Shown piece after piece: positions 1 through 7,872 of a stretch of DNA of 17,413 nucleotides. A model generated the notes under the pieces. That model worked only from the letters and a program-made list of their open reading frames with translations. It was not told the origin of the DNA and ran no database searches. How positions within the stretch are numbered: position 1 is the first letter of the stretch; each line of letters starts with the position of its first letter. Location: contig DGVT01000004.1 of NCBI GenBank assembly GCA_002395965.1, positions 1 through 17,413 on the forward strand, given 5' to 3'. Position numbers and translations under genes: made by a program. Source of the DNA: Porphyromonadaceae bacterium UBA4277 (lineage in GTDB: Bacteria; Bacteroidota; Bacteroidia; Bacteroidales; Muribaculaceae).

Positions 1-218
1 TAGAAAATCAGAGGTGATCGAAGTATAACCCGACACATGTTGTGCATCTTCGAAGCACCCTTTTAATTCGCTGTCTTTCACCAAGCTGCGCACATCTTCG
101 ATGTTGCTTGCATGGTGTTAAAGAAATGGTCGCATCTTCGATGCGTCTGCGTTTTCAACGCTTTTTTGAATTATGACACACCCCGTCTAATGGATTTGTC
201 TTGCATGTTCAGGGAAGG
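1..218. repeat. Gene-free edge region with a cluster of CATCTTCGA hairpins
   Basis: No convincing gene lies here, although a plus-strand gene entering from the left could end at the TAA at 26-28. The word CATCTTCGA occurs three times, at 45-53, 93-101 and 133-141. The second copy is the centre of ACATC-TTC-GATGT (92-104) and the third of CGCATC-TTC-GATGCG (131-145). Around the first copy GTGC and GCAC can pair (43-46 with 55-58). A fourth stem with a TTC loop follows at 149-161 and ends in a T tract. The arms differ while the loop is kept, which suggests RNA structure or a small interspersed repeat. The function is unknown. Confidence 0.5.
149..167 (+). terminator. Probable intrinsic terminator, plus strand
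   Basis: GCGTT and AACGC form a perfect 5-bp stem around a TTC loop, followed at once by six T (162-167). The orientation suits a plus-strand transcript entering from the left edge. It could be the terminator of a gene or of a small RNA made from the hairpin cluster just before it. Confidence 0.5.
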
Positions 219-1538
219 TCATTTAATCCAGCGGATTAGCTCCTTGAAGCTGGTCTTCTTGCCATAGAGCAGGATGCCGGTGCGATAGATGCGTGCGGCA
301 ATCCAAATCATGGCTGCGGCGGTGGCATACAGCAGTACGATGCTCAGTGCCAGTTGCCAGAAGGGCACGTCGTAGGGCAGGCGCACCATCATCACAATGG
401 GCGAAGTGAATGGGATGATTGAGCACCACACAGCCATGGGACCATTGGGGTTTTCCATGCATGCCATGCCGGCATAGAGCGCAACAATCATAATAAGGAT
501 GATGGGCGTTGTGAACTGCGAGGCATCGTTGGCCTGGTCAACTGCCGAGCCGAAGCCTGCAAACAACGAGGCATAGAGCAGATACCCCCCTACGAAGTAG
601 AGCACGAAGCAGGCGAATATCTGACCGTAGTTCACACTCATCAGTGCCTGGAAGATTGCCTGCACGTCGGTTGACTCGGCCTCGCTCATGGCAACCATGG
701 CGTCGGGCGACATGGCGCCCGGCGACATTGACATCAGGTTCACTCCCATCACCGACCCTGCTACGATGCTAATGATTGTCATGAGCACGGTCCAGATGGC
801 AATCTGGGTGAGTCCTACCAGCCCCACGCCTATGATTTTGCCCATCATCAGCTCGAAAGGCTTGCAACTCGAGACTATCACCTCGACAATGCGGTTGGTC
901 TTCTCCTCAATCACGCCGTTCATGATCATGGCTCCATACATGAGCACAAACATATAGGTGAGCATGGCGAGCACCATGCCTATAACCATGGCTATCTCGG
1001 TCGAAGACTCGGTCTCGCTACCGTCTTCGTCCCATTTCACGCTCTTAACGTCAACATCCACGCTGGCCTCATCGATCATGTGCTGCAGGTTGGGCACGCC
1101 TAACGCTGCTATGTGTGCCTGTGTGATGGTGTCGCTCAAGGCGCGTGCCAGATGTCCCTTTAGCGACACGTTCACAGTGTTTTCGCTGTAGATGGTCACC
1201 TGGGCGGTGCTGTCCACGTCGCGCGGGATGACGATGATTGCCGCGAGGTCGCCGTTGGCCTTGTCGTAGAAGGCACGTGGGTCGCCCACGGTGTCGCCGC
1301 GCAGTGGCACGAAATGAAACAGGTCGGTGTCGGCAATGGCTGGGGCATAGCGGCCCGTCTCATCGACGACGGCCACCTTTTCGGCTTCGCTGCCGGCTTC
1401 GTTCAAGTAGCCTATGCCTATCGGGATGGCGATGATGAGTAGCATGAGCACAGGCATCAGTATGGTCATGACGATAAACGACTTGCGGCCTATCATCGAC
1501 ATGTATTCGCGTGCTATAATAAGTTTCAGTTTTTCCAT
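219..1538 (-). CDS. ABC transporter permease, NatB/ABC-2 family
   Basis: This is the membrane subunit of an ABC exporter (439 aa). A first membrane helix lies at about residues 22-44. A large extracytoplasmic domain follows (about 45-180), then five or six more helices (about 183-205, 235-262, 303-327, 345-360, 370-385, 395-417). One long N-terminal helix, a big outer domain and a C-terminal helix bundle is the ABC-2/NatB (COG1668) layout. It lies 124 nt downstream of the matching ATPase on the same strand, so the two should form one complex in the inner membrane. NatAB of Bacillus exports Na+; the substrate here cannot be told from sequence. One oddity is a Met-rich stretch at residues 264-284 (six Met, with a repeated MSP-A unit) in the loop between two helices. 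The ATG start at 1538 leaves the N-terminus complete. Confidence 0.88.
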   Translation of the reverse strand: MEKLKLIIAREYMSMIGRKSFIVMTILMPVLMLLIIAIPIGIGYLNEAGSEAEKVAVVDETGRYAPAIADTDLFHFVPLRGDTVGDPRAFYDKANGDLAAIIVIPRDVDSTAQVTIYSENTVNVSLKGHLARALSDTITQAHIAALGVPNLQHMIDEASVDVDVKSVKWDEDGSETESSTEIAMVIGMVLAMLTYMFVLMYGAMIMNGVIEEKTNRIVEVIVSSCKPFELMMGKIIGVGLVGLTQIAIWTVLMTIISIVAGSVMGVNLMSMSPGAMSPDAMVAMSEAESTDVQAIFQALMSVNYGQIFACFVLYFVGGYLLYASLFAGFGSAVDQANDASQFTTPIILIMIVALYAGMACMENPNGPMAVWCSIIPFTSPIVMMVRLPYDVPFWQLALSIVLLYATAAAMIWIAARIYRTGILLYGKKTSFKELIRWIK

Positions 1539-1662
1539 GTCTATCTAATTAATGTGTATAATATAGATTTTATAGGATTTCCTAAGCATTACTAAGTTAA
1601 CCTGAGTGTTCCTTAGTTTTTCCTAAGCATTGCAAAGGTTCTCCTGTGATTGTTGTGAGGCT
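1539..1662. repeat. Spacer with a 13-bp direct repeat between ATPase and permease genes
   Basis: The AT-rich 124-nt spacer holds TTTCCTAAGCATT twice (1578-1590 and 1619-1631, 41 nt apart). ACTAAG (1591-1596) and CTTAGT (1612-1617) between them form an inverted pair. It could be a processing or differential-expression site within the operon. No gene is seen. Confidence 0.5.
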
Positions 1663-2565
1663 TTATCCTTTCACCGTGTCAACAAAGATTTCGTGCATCG
1701 ACGGCAGCACCTCGTGGAAGCCCCGCAGGTCGTAGTGCTCGTTGAGCCAGGTGATGGCTTCGCTCATGGGCACTCCGCTGTTGAGCCTGATGCGTGTGGA
1801 TTGTCCTGTCTCGGTCTTAGGCAGGATGGTGAAAAGTTGCTCGGCTGCCTGCAGTGTGGCATCATTGGGAAGATTAACTTCGATGATGTTCTTCTTGTGG
1901 GCCTGGCGAATGTCGTCAACACGACCTTCGAGCACCACCTGCGAGTGATTGATGAGCGAGATGCGCTCGCACACGGCCTCCACGCTCTCCATGTTGTGGG
2001 TGGAGAACAGGATGGTAGCCCCCTCACGGTTCAAGCGCAGGATTTCGGCCTTTAGCTGGTCGGCATTCACCGGGTCGAAGCCCGAGAACGGCTCGTCGAA
2101 GATGAGCAGCTGCGGGCGGTGAAGCACCGTGGCAATGAACTGCACCTTCTGTTGCATGCCCTTGGACAAGGCTTCGAGTTTCTTCTCGCGCCACTCCATC
2201 AGGTCGAAACGTTCCAGCCACTGTAGCATCTCGTTTTGAGCATCGGTTTTCGACATGCCTTTCAAGCGGCCCAAATACACAATTTGGTCACCCACCTTCA
2301 TTTTCTTGTAAAGCCCGCGCTCCTCGGGCAGGTAGCCAATGCTTGCCACATCGGCCTCGGTGATGGGGTGACCGTCGATGCACACCGTGCCGCTGTCGGG
2401 CCGGGTGATAAGATTGATGATGCGAATTAGCGACGTCTTGCCGGCACCATTGGGACCAAGCAGCCCGTAGATGCAGCCCTGTGGCACGCTCAAATCCACG
2501 TGGTCGAGAGCCAGGTGCCCGTCGTACTGCTTTAACACATCCTTAATTTCGATAAAATTCTCCAT
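1663..2565 (-). CDS. ABC transporter ATP-binding protein, NatA-like
   Basis: This is the cytoplasmic ATPase of the exporter (300 aa). The Walker A motif GPNGAGKTS is at residues 37-45, Walker B LLIFDE at 153-158, and the switch His is in FSTH (H190). The signature motif is LSKGM (133-137) instead of LSGGQ. That variant, followed by QQKVQFI, is typical of the COG4152 group of ATPases that pair with NatB-like permeases. The region after about 215 is the C-terminal extension of this group. The ATG start sits ahead of the conserved IEIKDVLKQY strand. The gene is divergent from the polyprenyl synthase gene and has its own candidate promoter at 2714-2745. Confidence 0.92.
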   Translation of the reverse strand: MENFIEIKDVLKQYDGHLALDHVDLSVPQGCIYGLLGPNGAGKTSLIRIINLITRPDSGTVCIDGHPITEADVASIGYLPEERGLYKKMKVGDQIVYLGRLKGMSKTDAQNEMLQWLERFDLMEWREKKLEALSKGMQQKVQFIATVLHRPQLLIFDEPFSGFDPVNADQLKAEILRLNREGATILFSTHNMESVEAVCERISLINHSQVVLEGRVDDIRQAHKKNIIEVNLPNDATLQAAEQLFTILPKTETGQSTRIRLNSGVPMSEAITWLNEHYDLRGFHEVLPSMHEIFVDTVKG

Positions 2566-2713
2566 ATATTAATAGGTTTTTGCTTTTGCTTAATTCAAGT
2601 TTATTGTGCGTTGACGCGCCGAGGGCAAGTTTGCTTGCACAATGCCTTGCCAGAAGGAAGAAGGCGATAGCACATTCACAACCGGCGAAACTTGCATCTC
2701 TTTATATTAGACG

Positions 2714-2745
2714 CAAAGTTACTCCATTTTATTACAAGATTGCAA
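2714..2745 (-). promoter_or_regulatory. Candidate Bacteroidota promoter of the ABC transporter operon
   Basis: Read on the minus strand, TAACTTTG (2721-2714) matches the -7 consensus TAnnTTTG. TTG (2745-2743) lies 21 nt upstream as a partial -33 element. Transcription would begin near 2707, leaving a leader of about 140 nt. That leader can form GCAAG-TTTG-CTTGC (2625-2638). The rest of the 2566-2940 gap shows no gene; a 74-codon frame at 2580-2804 overlaps this promoter and has no recognisable product. Confidence 0.55.
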
Positions 2746-2900
2746 TTTTTTATTGCCGGCGTAATAAGTTTTTATCTTTTTACCAGGCGACATATAAGTG
2801 TTAATGCAATTTGGCTTGCTTGCCCACGTGAGTTCTCACCGTGATTTTTCTCGCTTATTGCCTCGAAATTAGGCTTCGGCTCGGAAAAATCAAAGTAAAC

Positions 2901-2932
2901 TTTGTTTTTTCGCTCGCCTTGCACTAATTTTG
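2901..2932 (+). promoter_or_regulatory. Promoter of the polyprenyl synthase gene
   Basis: TTTG at 2901-2904, a 20-nt spacer and TAATTTTG at 2925-2932 give a full match to the Bacteroidota -33/-7 consensus. The -7 box ends only 8 nt before the ATG at 2941, so transcription would begin at or within a few bases of the start codon. The spacer contains CTCGC at 2913-2917, in the same place relative to the -7 box as in the bcp promoter. Confidence 0.75.
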
Positions 2933-2940
2933 CAGTCTGA

Positions 2941-3918
2941 ATGAAAAGGATAGAGGAAATAAGAGCATCGGTTGCTCATGAACTGGATGAGCTGAACGCC
3001 ATTATTGAGACGACACTTCACAGCGACACCGACCTGATGAACAACATCGTTGCGCGCTACTTGCTGACTAAGGGCAAGCAGCTGCGTCCGTTGCTGGTGT
3101 TGCTCAGCGGCAAGCTCTTCGGCGGCATTAATGATGCCGTGCTCTATGGCGGCGCTGCCATTGAGATGCTGCACAACGCCTCTCTCATTCACGACGACGT
3201 GATAGATGCCGCGCAACAGCGCCGCGGTGTGGAAACGATTAATAGTGTGTGGTCTAATCATGTGGCCGTGCTGGTGGGCGACTTTTTCGTTACCGGTGCG
3301 CTGCGTTGTGCCGTGAAGGCCGGCGACAGCCGCATCCTCGAGGCACTGGCCGACATGGGCAGCGACTTGTCGCTGGGCGAGATTCACCAGTACGACAACG
3401 CGCGCTCGCACAGCATCGACGAGCAGACCTATCTCACGATCATCAGCAAGAAGACGGCATCGCTTTTCGAGAGCTGCGTGGAGGTGGGGGGCTATGCCAC
3501 CCGGGCACCGCAGCATCAGCTCGATGCCTTGCGCTACTATGCGCGGCAGATGGGTGTCTGCTTCCAGATTAAAGATGACATCTTTGACTACTTCGACGAC
3601 CCGGCAGTGGGAAAGCCCACGGGCAACGATTTGCGGGAAGGAAAGATAACACTGCCGCTGATCTATGCCCTGACGCGTGCCGACATGCCTCAGCACGCGG
3701 CCATGCAGGCTTTGGTGCAGAAAGAGCAGCTCACCGAGGCCGACATCAGCGCGCTTGTGGAATTTGCAAAGCAGGCCGGTGGCATCGACTATGCCTACCA
3801 GAAGATGGAGCTGTTGCGGCAGCAAGCCGTCGAGGTGCTTGATGCCAACTTTGCCGGCGGCGAAGCCATCGAGGCTTTCAAACAAATTTTTCTCTATATC
3901 ATCCAGCGCAAGCTGTGA
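2941..3918 (+). CDS. ispB: Long-chain polyprenyl diphosphate synthase
   Basis: This enzyme condenses isopentenyl diphosphate onto an allylic primer to make the long prenyl chain, most likely the side chain of menaquinone. The first aspartate-rich motif is HDDVID (D85, D86, D89) and the second is KDDIFD (D212, D213, D216). The substrate-binding KGKQLRP is at 44-50. The residue five places before the first motif is Ala80; a small residue there goes with long products. The length, 325 aa, is normal for the family, and the N-terminal helix matches relatives from the first residues, so the ATG at 2941 is the right start although it is almost leaderless. rnhB follows after 27 nt in the same reading frame. 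Exact chain length (C35-C50) cannot be read from the sequence. Confidence 0.93.
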   Translation: MKRIEEIRASVAHELDELNAIIETTLHSDTDLMNNIVARYLLTKGKQLRPLLVLLSGKLFGGINDAVLYGGAAIEMLHNASLIHDDVIDAAQQRRGVETINSVWSNHVAVLVGDFFVTGALRCAVKAGDSRILEALADMGSDLSLGEIHQYDNARSHSIDEQTYLTIISKKTASLFESCVEVGGYATRAPQHQLDALRYYARQMGVCFQIKDDIFDYFDDPAVGKPTGNDLREGKITLPLIYALTRADMPQHAAMQALVQKEQLTEADISALVEFAKQAGGIDYAYQKMELLRQQAVEVLDANFAGGEAIEAFKQIFLYIIQRKL

Positions 3919-3945
3919 TGTGACAAACTCCAGCAGCAACAAGCA

Positions 3946-4542
3946 GTGTTACAGCGATGTTTGATAGAAGGACGCACCGAGGCCGGTTGCGACGAGGCCG
4001 GACGCGGATGCCTGGCAGGCCCTGTTGTGGCTGCTGCGGTGATCCTGCCGCCCGACTTCACCAGCGACTTGCTCAACGACAGCAAGCAGCTCACTGAGCG
4101 CCAGCGCGACAAGCTGCGCCCCTTCATCGAACGTGAGGCCCTGGCCTGGGCTGTGGCCATGGTGTCGCCGCAGGAAATAGATCGCATCAACATTCTCGCC
4201 GCCTCAATACTGGCTATGCACCGTGCCATCGATGCCCTCTCGCTCAGGCCCGACGCCCTGCTCATCGACGGTAACCGCTTCAAGCCCTACCACGACATCC
4301 CTTACACGACCATCGTCAAGGGCGATGCCAAGATGATGAGCATTGCTGCGGCATCGGTTCTGGCAAAGACTCATCGCGACGAACTCATGTGTGGCCTGCA
4401 CGAGGCCTTCCCGCAATATGGCTGGGACCGGAACAAGGGCTACCCCACGCGCGAGCATCGGGCTGCCATTGCCGCCCACGGCACCACGCCGCATCACCGC
4501 CTCACCTTCAGGCTGCTCGAGCAGCCCACGCTGTTCGATTAG
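3946..4542 (+). CDS. rnhB: Ribonuclease HII
   Basis: RNase HII cuts the RNA strand of RNA-DNA hybrids and starts removal of single ribonucleotides from DNA. The acidic metal site is complete: D16 and E17 in CDEAGRG, D108 in LLIDGN and D127 in VKGD. The tail SIAAASVLAKTHRD is a family hallmark. The 198-aa length is the same as in E. coli RnhB. The start is a GTG at 3946, chosen because family members begin about 15 residues before CDEAGRG and no ATG is available. The gene lies 27 nt after the polyprenyl synthase stop and in the same frame, with no other stop between, so the pair is surely cotranscribed. A perfect 12-bp palindrome directly follows the stop. Confidence 0.95.
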   Translation: MLQRCLIEGRTEAGCDEAGRGCLAGPVVAAAVILPPDFTSDLLNDSKQLTERQRDKLRPFIEREALAWAVAMVSPQEIDRINILAASILAMHRAIDALSLRPDALLIDGNRFKPYHDIPYTTIVKGDAKMMSIAAASVLAKTHRDELMCGLHEAFPQYGWDRNKGYPTREHRAAIAAHGTTPHHRLTFRLLEQPTLFD

Positions 4543-4554
4543 TGTGCCGGCACA
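4543..4554. other. 12-bp palindrome directly after rnhB
   Basis: TGTGCCGGCACA is perfectly palindromic and begins at the base after the rnhB stop codon. It has no T tract, so it is not a classical terminator. It could be an RNA 3'-end structure or a protein site. Confidence 0.4.
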
Positions 4555-4601
4555 TCGGTGTGAGGGTAGCACTAAAATTTGGGGGTGTGGCCATAAATCA
4601 C

Positions 4602-4654
4602 TTGAGCCACAATAAAGTGATAATTGGGCCGCAATAGCCACAATTGAGCCACAA
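4602..4654. repeat. Short spaced repeats TTGAGCCACAA
   Basis: TTGAGCCACAA occurs at 4602-4612 and 4644-4654. The variant TTGGGCCGCAA lies between at 4624-4634 and a partial copy (AGCCACAA) at 4636-4643. Spacing of the three main copies is 22 and 20 nt, about two helical turns. They lie 50-100 nt upstream of the secDF -7 box, where an activator or repressor could bind one DNA face. No gene is seen in the rest of 4543-4850. Confidence 0.5.
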
Positions 4655-4702
4655 AATATTTCAAAAGCTAAGATTTTATTTTCTCACTTGAAGATTTTGT
4701 CG

Positions 4703-4710
4703 TATATTTG
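4703..4710 (+). promoter_or_regulatory. Candidate -7 element of the secDF promoter
   Basis: TATATTTG at 4703-4710 fits TAnnTTTG. The expected -33 position (about 4679-4682) holds TTTT, a partial match. Transcription would begin near 4717, giving a 5' leader of about 135 nt. That leader contains a 13-codon open frame (4743-4784), which is too short to trust as a gene. Confidence 0.5.
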
Positions 4711-4850
4711 CAGGCTGAAAACTTGTGACAGTGCGAGTTGCCATGCATTTTCGGGCGAAAAACGTCCTTAGATGTGAAGGGTAATTTGCACTCTTTCAAG
4801 TCGTTATGTTATTTTGAAAACAATTAAATACTAAATTAATAACTTATCAA

Positions 4851-7808
4851 ATGCAAACTAAAGGTTTTATCAGAGTCATTACAATCGCGCTGATTTTAAT
4901 CTGTGCATTTTATCTGTCGTTCACCTTTGTGTCTAATCACTATCAGGGAATTGCAGAGCAAAAGGCACTCAAGGCTGCGGGAATTAAGTCGCCCGACACT
5001 TCGAACGACACCTACCGCACAGCGCTGAACAATTACCTTGACTCAATCGGTAAAGAGAAAGTGTACCTGGGATATTACACATTCCAGCAGGTGCGTGAAA
5101 AGGAGCTGGGCCTTGGCCTTGACTTGAAGGGTGGTATGAACGTGACACTGCAGATTTCGGTTCCCGACATCCTGCGTGCCCTCTCGGGTGAGAACCCCGA
5201 CAAGAAGTTTAATCAGGCCATTGCCAATGTCGAGAAGAACCAGGCAGCTCAGGAAAATTTTGTAGCATCGTTCTGCAGTGAGTACAAGAAGCTCGCTCCC
5301 GAAGGTAGTCTGGCTCAAATATTCCGTAATATTGAAAAGGTAAAAGAAAATCCATCGGCAAGCGATTCTCAGGTTCAAAAATACCTCGAGGACGAAGTGG
5401 ATGCCATGGTTGATAATTCCTATAAAGTGCTGCGCAACCGTATCGACCGTTTCGGTGTGGTGGCCCCCAACATCCAGAAGCTGCAGAGCACAGGTCGCAT
5501 CCTGCTCGAGCTCCCCGGTGTTAAAGAGCCCGAGCGCGTGCGCAAGCTGCTTCAAGGTGCTGCTAACCTGGAGTTCTATCAGACCTACACCGTGGCCGAA
5601 GTGGCAGGCGCCCTGAACGCCCTCAACACTCAGGCCCAGGCCGGACTTGAGGCTCCTGCTAAGACTGCTCCTGCCGACAGCACAGCCGCTGCCGACAGCA
5701 CTAAGCAGGCCGAGCCCAAGCAAGCCGAGTCCAAACAGGCAGCTCCCAAGGGCAAGACGCTGGCCGAGCTTACCGGCTTCCAGGCACTGGCTGCCCAAGG
5801 CGCCGGCAGCCCCGTGGTGGGTTATGTGTCGGTTAATGATACTGCCGCCGTGAATGCAATTATCAATTCGCCCATTGCTCAGGTTACTCTGCCTGCCGAC
5901 CTCAAGCTCGCATGGACTGTGAAGCCTCAGGCACAGCAGCAGGGCGTGGACGTGTTCCAGCTCGTGGCACTGCGCACTGTGCAGGGCAAGCCCGTGCTCA
6001 CCGGCGATGTGGTGACACGTGCCAGCAGTGAGTTTGACAACCTGCAGGGTCAGGTGGTGTCGATGCGCATGAATAGCGAGGGCGCACGTCAGTGGTCGCG
6101 CATCACAGGCCAGAACATCGGCAAGGCTATCGCTATCGTGCTCGATGATCAGGTTTACTCGTTCCCCAACGTTAACAGCCAGATCGACGGCGGTAGCAGC
6201 CAGATTAGCGGTCGCTTCACTGTGGAGGAGGCTAACGACCTTGCCAACGTGCTCGAGTCGGGTAAGATGGTGGCACGTGTGAATGTGGCCAGTGAGAGCG
6301 TGATTGGTCCGTCGCTGGGTCAGGAATCAATCAACAAGGGAGTCAAGTCGTTTATCGTGGCTCTGATACTGCTGGTGATCTTCATGATGTGCACCTATGG
6401 TGTGTATGCCGGCAATATCGCCAACTTGGGTCTTATTCTCAACCTGTTCTTCATTATCGGCATCCTGGCTTCGTTCCAGAGCGTGCTTACCCTGCCCGGT
6501 ATCGCCGGTATTGTGCTGACGCTGGGTATGGCAGTGGATGCTAATGTGCTTATCTTTGAGCGTTGCAAGGAAGAGTTGCGTAACGGCAAGGGCCTGAAAG
6601 CCGCTGTGGCCGACGGTTACAAGAATGCCTTCTCGGCAATCTTCGACTCTAACCTCACCACCATCATCACCGGTATCATCCTCATCCTGCTCGGTAGCGG
6701 TCCCATTAAGGGCTTCGCCGTGACGCTGGTTGTGGGTATCATCTGCTCGTTCTTCACAGCAGTGTTTGCTACCCGCCTGGTGATGGAATACTTCCTCAAC
6801 AAGGGCACATTCAAGAACATGACCTTTACCACCAAGTTCACCGAGCACATGCTCGAGAACGTGAAGGTTAACTTCATGGGCATGGCCAAGAAGACTTGGG
6901 TTGCGCTTGGTGTGATCATCGTCATCTTCCTTGCACTGCTGGCAATGCGTGGCCTGAGCCGCGGTATCGACTTCTCGGGTGGTCGCAACTATGTGGTGCA
7001 ATTTGACCATGCAGTTTCCACTACACAACTCGAGAGCCAGCTGGCTCCGCTGTTTGAGGGTGCCAACACATCGGTTATCACCATCGATAACGACACCAAG
7101 GTGCGCATCTCAACCAACTATAAGATCGACAGCACCGAGGAAGGTATCGACGATGAAATCATGGGTAAGCTCTACTCGGGCTTGAAGAGCGAGTTAGGCA
7201 ATATGAGCCAGGCCGACTTCAGCGTGTCGAACGAGAAAATCGGTGTCGTCTCGAGCGAGGTCGTGGGACCGAGCATCGCAAGCGACATGACTCGTGAAGC
7301 TGTCTGGGCTGTGTTCTTCTCGCTGATGGCAATGTTCCTCTACATCCTTCTGCGTTTCCGCAACGTGGCATTCTCGCTGGGTGCTCTGGCAGCTGTGGCC
7401 TTCACAACATTTGTCGTGATTGGCTTCTACACCTTCCACGGCTTCTTCCCGTTCTCGATGGAGGTGGATCAGACATTCATTGCAGCAATCCTGACGGTAA
7501 TCGGTTATCAGGTGAACGACACCGTGGTGATCTTCGACCGTGTGCGTGAATATCGCAAGCTCTTCCCCAAGCAGGATCTCTACATCACATTCAACAATGC
7601 ATTGAGCAGCACGTTGTCGCGTACGTTGATGACGTCAATCACCACACTGCTCGTGCTGCTGGTGATGTTCTTCCTGGGTGGCGAGAGCATTCGCGGCTTC
7701 ATCTTCACGATGATTCTTGGTGTCATCATCGGTACTTGCGCTTCGCTGTTCGTAGCTTCGCCGGTGGCCTATGCTGTGACACGCAAGCTCTCAAACAAGA
7801 CAAAATAA
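4851..7808 (+). CDS. secDF: SecDF fused protein-export membrane protein
   Basis: SecD and SecF use the proton gradient to help pull proteins through SecYEG. Here they are one 985-aa chain, as is usual in Bacteroidota. The first helix is at about residues 8-27. The SecD periplasmic domain follows, interrupted by an Ala/Gln/Lys/Pro-rich linker at about 264-302. Then come the SecD membrane bundle with VDANVLIFER (about 562-571), a SecF first helix near 680, the SecF periplasmic part and the SecF bundle with VNDTVVIFDR (about 888-897). Both Asp-containing helix-4 motifs, thought to relay protons, are intact. The ATG at 4851 is followed directly by the signal-anchor helix. The gene stands alone, with its own candidate promoter and a strong terminator. 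Confidence 0.97.
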   Translation: MQTKGFIRVITIALILICAFYLSFTFVSNHYQGIAEQKALKAAGIKSPDTSNDTYRTALNNYLDSIGKEKVYLGYYTFQQVREKELGLGLDLKGGMNVTLQISVPDILRALSGENPDKKFNQAIANVEKNQAAQENFVASFCSEYKKLAPEGSLAQIFRNIEKVKENPSASDSQVQKYLEDEVDAMVDNSYKVLRNRIDRFGVVAPNIQKLQSTGRILLELPGVKEPERVRKLLQGAANLEFYQTYTVAEVAGALNALNTQAQAGLEAPAKTAPADSTAAADSTKQAEPKQAESKQAAPKGKTLAELTGFQALAAQGAGSPVVGYVSVNDTAAVNAIINSPIAQVTLPADLKLAWTVKPQAQQQGVDVFQLVALRTVQGKPVLTGDVVTRASSEFDNLQGQVVSMRMNSEGARQWSRITGQNIGKAIAIVLDDQVYSFPNVNSQIDGGSSQISGRFTVEEANDLANVLESGKMVARVNVASESVIGPSLGQESINKGVKSFIVALILLVIFMMCTYGVYAGNIANLGLILNLFFIIGILASFQSVLTLPGIAGIVLTLGMAVDANVLIFERCKEELRNGKGLKAAVADGYKNAFSAIFDSNLTTIITGIILILLGSGPIKGFAVTLVVGIICSFFTAVFATRLVMEYFLNKGTFKNMTFTTKFTEHMLENVKVNFMGMAKKTWVALGVIIVIFLALLAMRGLSRGIDFSGGRNYVVQFDHAVSTTQLESQLAPLFEGANTSVITIDNDTKVRISTNYKIDSTEEGIDDEIMGKLYSGLKSELGNMSQADFSVSNEKIGVVSSEVVGPSIASDMTREAVWAVFFSLMAMFLYILLRFRNVAFSLGALAAVAFTTFVVIGFYTFHGFFPFSMEVDQTFIAAILTVIGYQVNDTVVIFDRVREYRKLFPKQDLYITFNNALSSTLSRTLMTSITTLLVLLVMFFLGGESIRGFIFTMILGVIIGTCASLFVASPVAYAVTRKLSNKTK

Positions 7809-7832
7809 TAAAACAAGTCTATTAATATTCTC

Positions 7833-7872
7833 TCGTGGGGCGGTTCCGGCAGGAGCCGCCCCACGAATTTTT
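7833..7872 (+). terminator. Strong intrinsic terminator of secDF
   Basis: A 15-bp stem (7833-7847 with 7852-7866, one G-U pair, core GTGGGGCGG/CCGCCCCAC) closes a GGCA loop and is followed by five T (7868-7872). It begins 24 nt after the secDF stop. A second, weaker stem-loop (7873-7890) comes straight after. Confidence 0.93.

Noticed and set aside
2580..2804. 74-codon plus-strand frame in the divergent promoter region
   Set aside because: It overlaps the candidate promoter and leader of the ABC operon, has a biased low-quality protein sequence and no recognisable family.
2890..3942. 350-codon minus-strand frame opposite the polyprenyl synthase
   Set aside because: Antisense to a clear gene with all motifs intact; the frame is long only because of codon bias on the other strand.
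4743..4784. 13-codon upstream frame in the secDF leader, considered as an export-sensing arrest peptide
   Set aside because: Too short to reach outside the ribosome and lacking a signal-like segment; known monitoring peptides of this kind are much longer.
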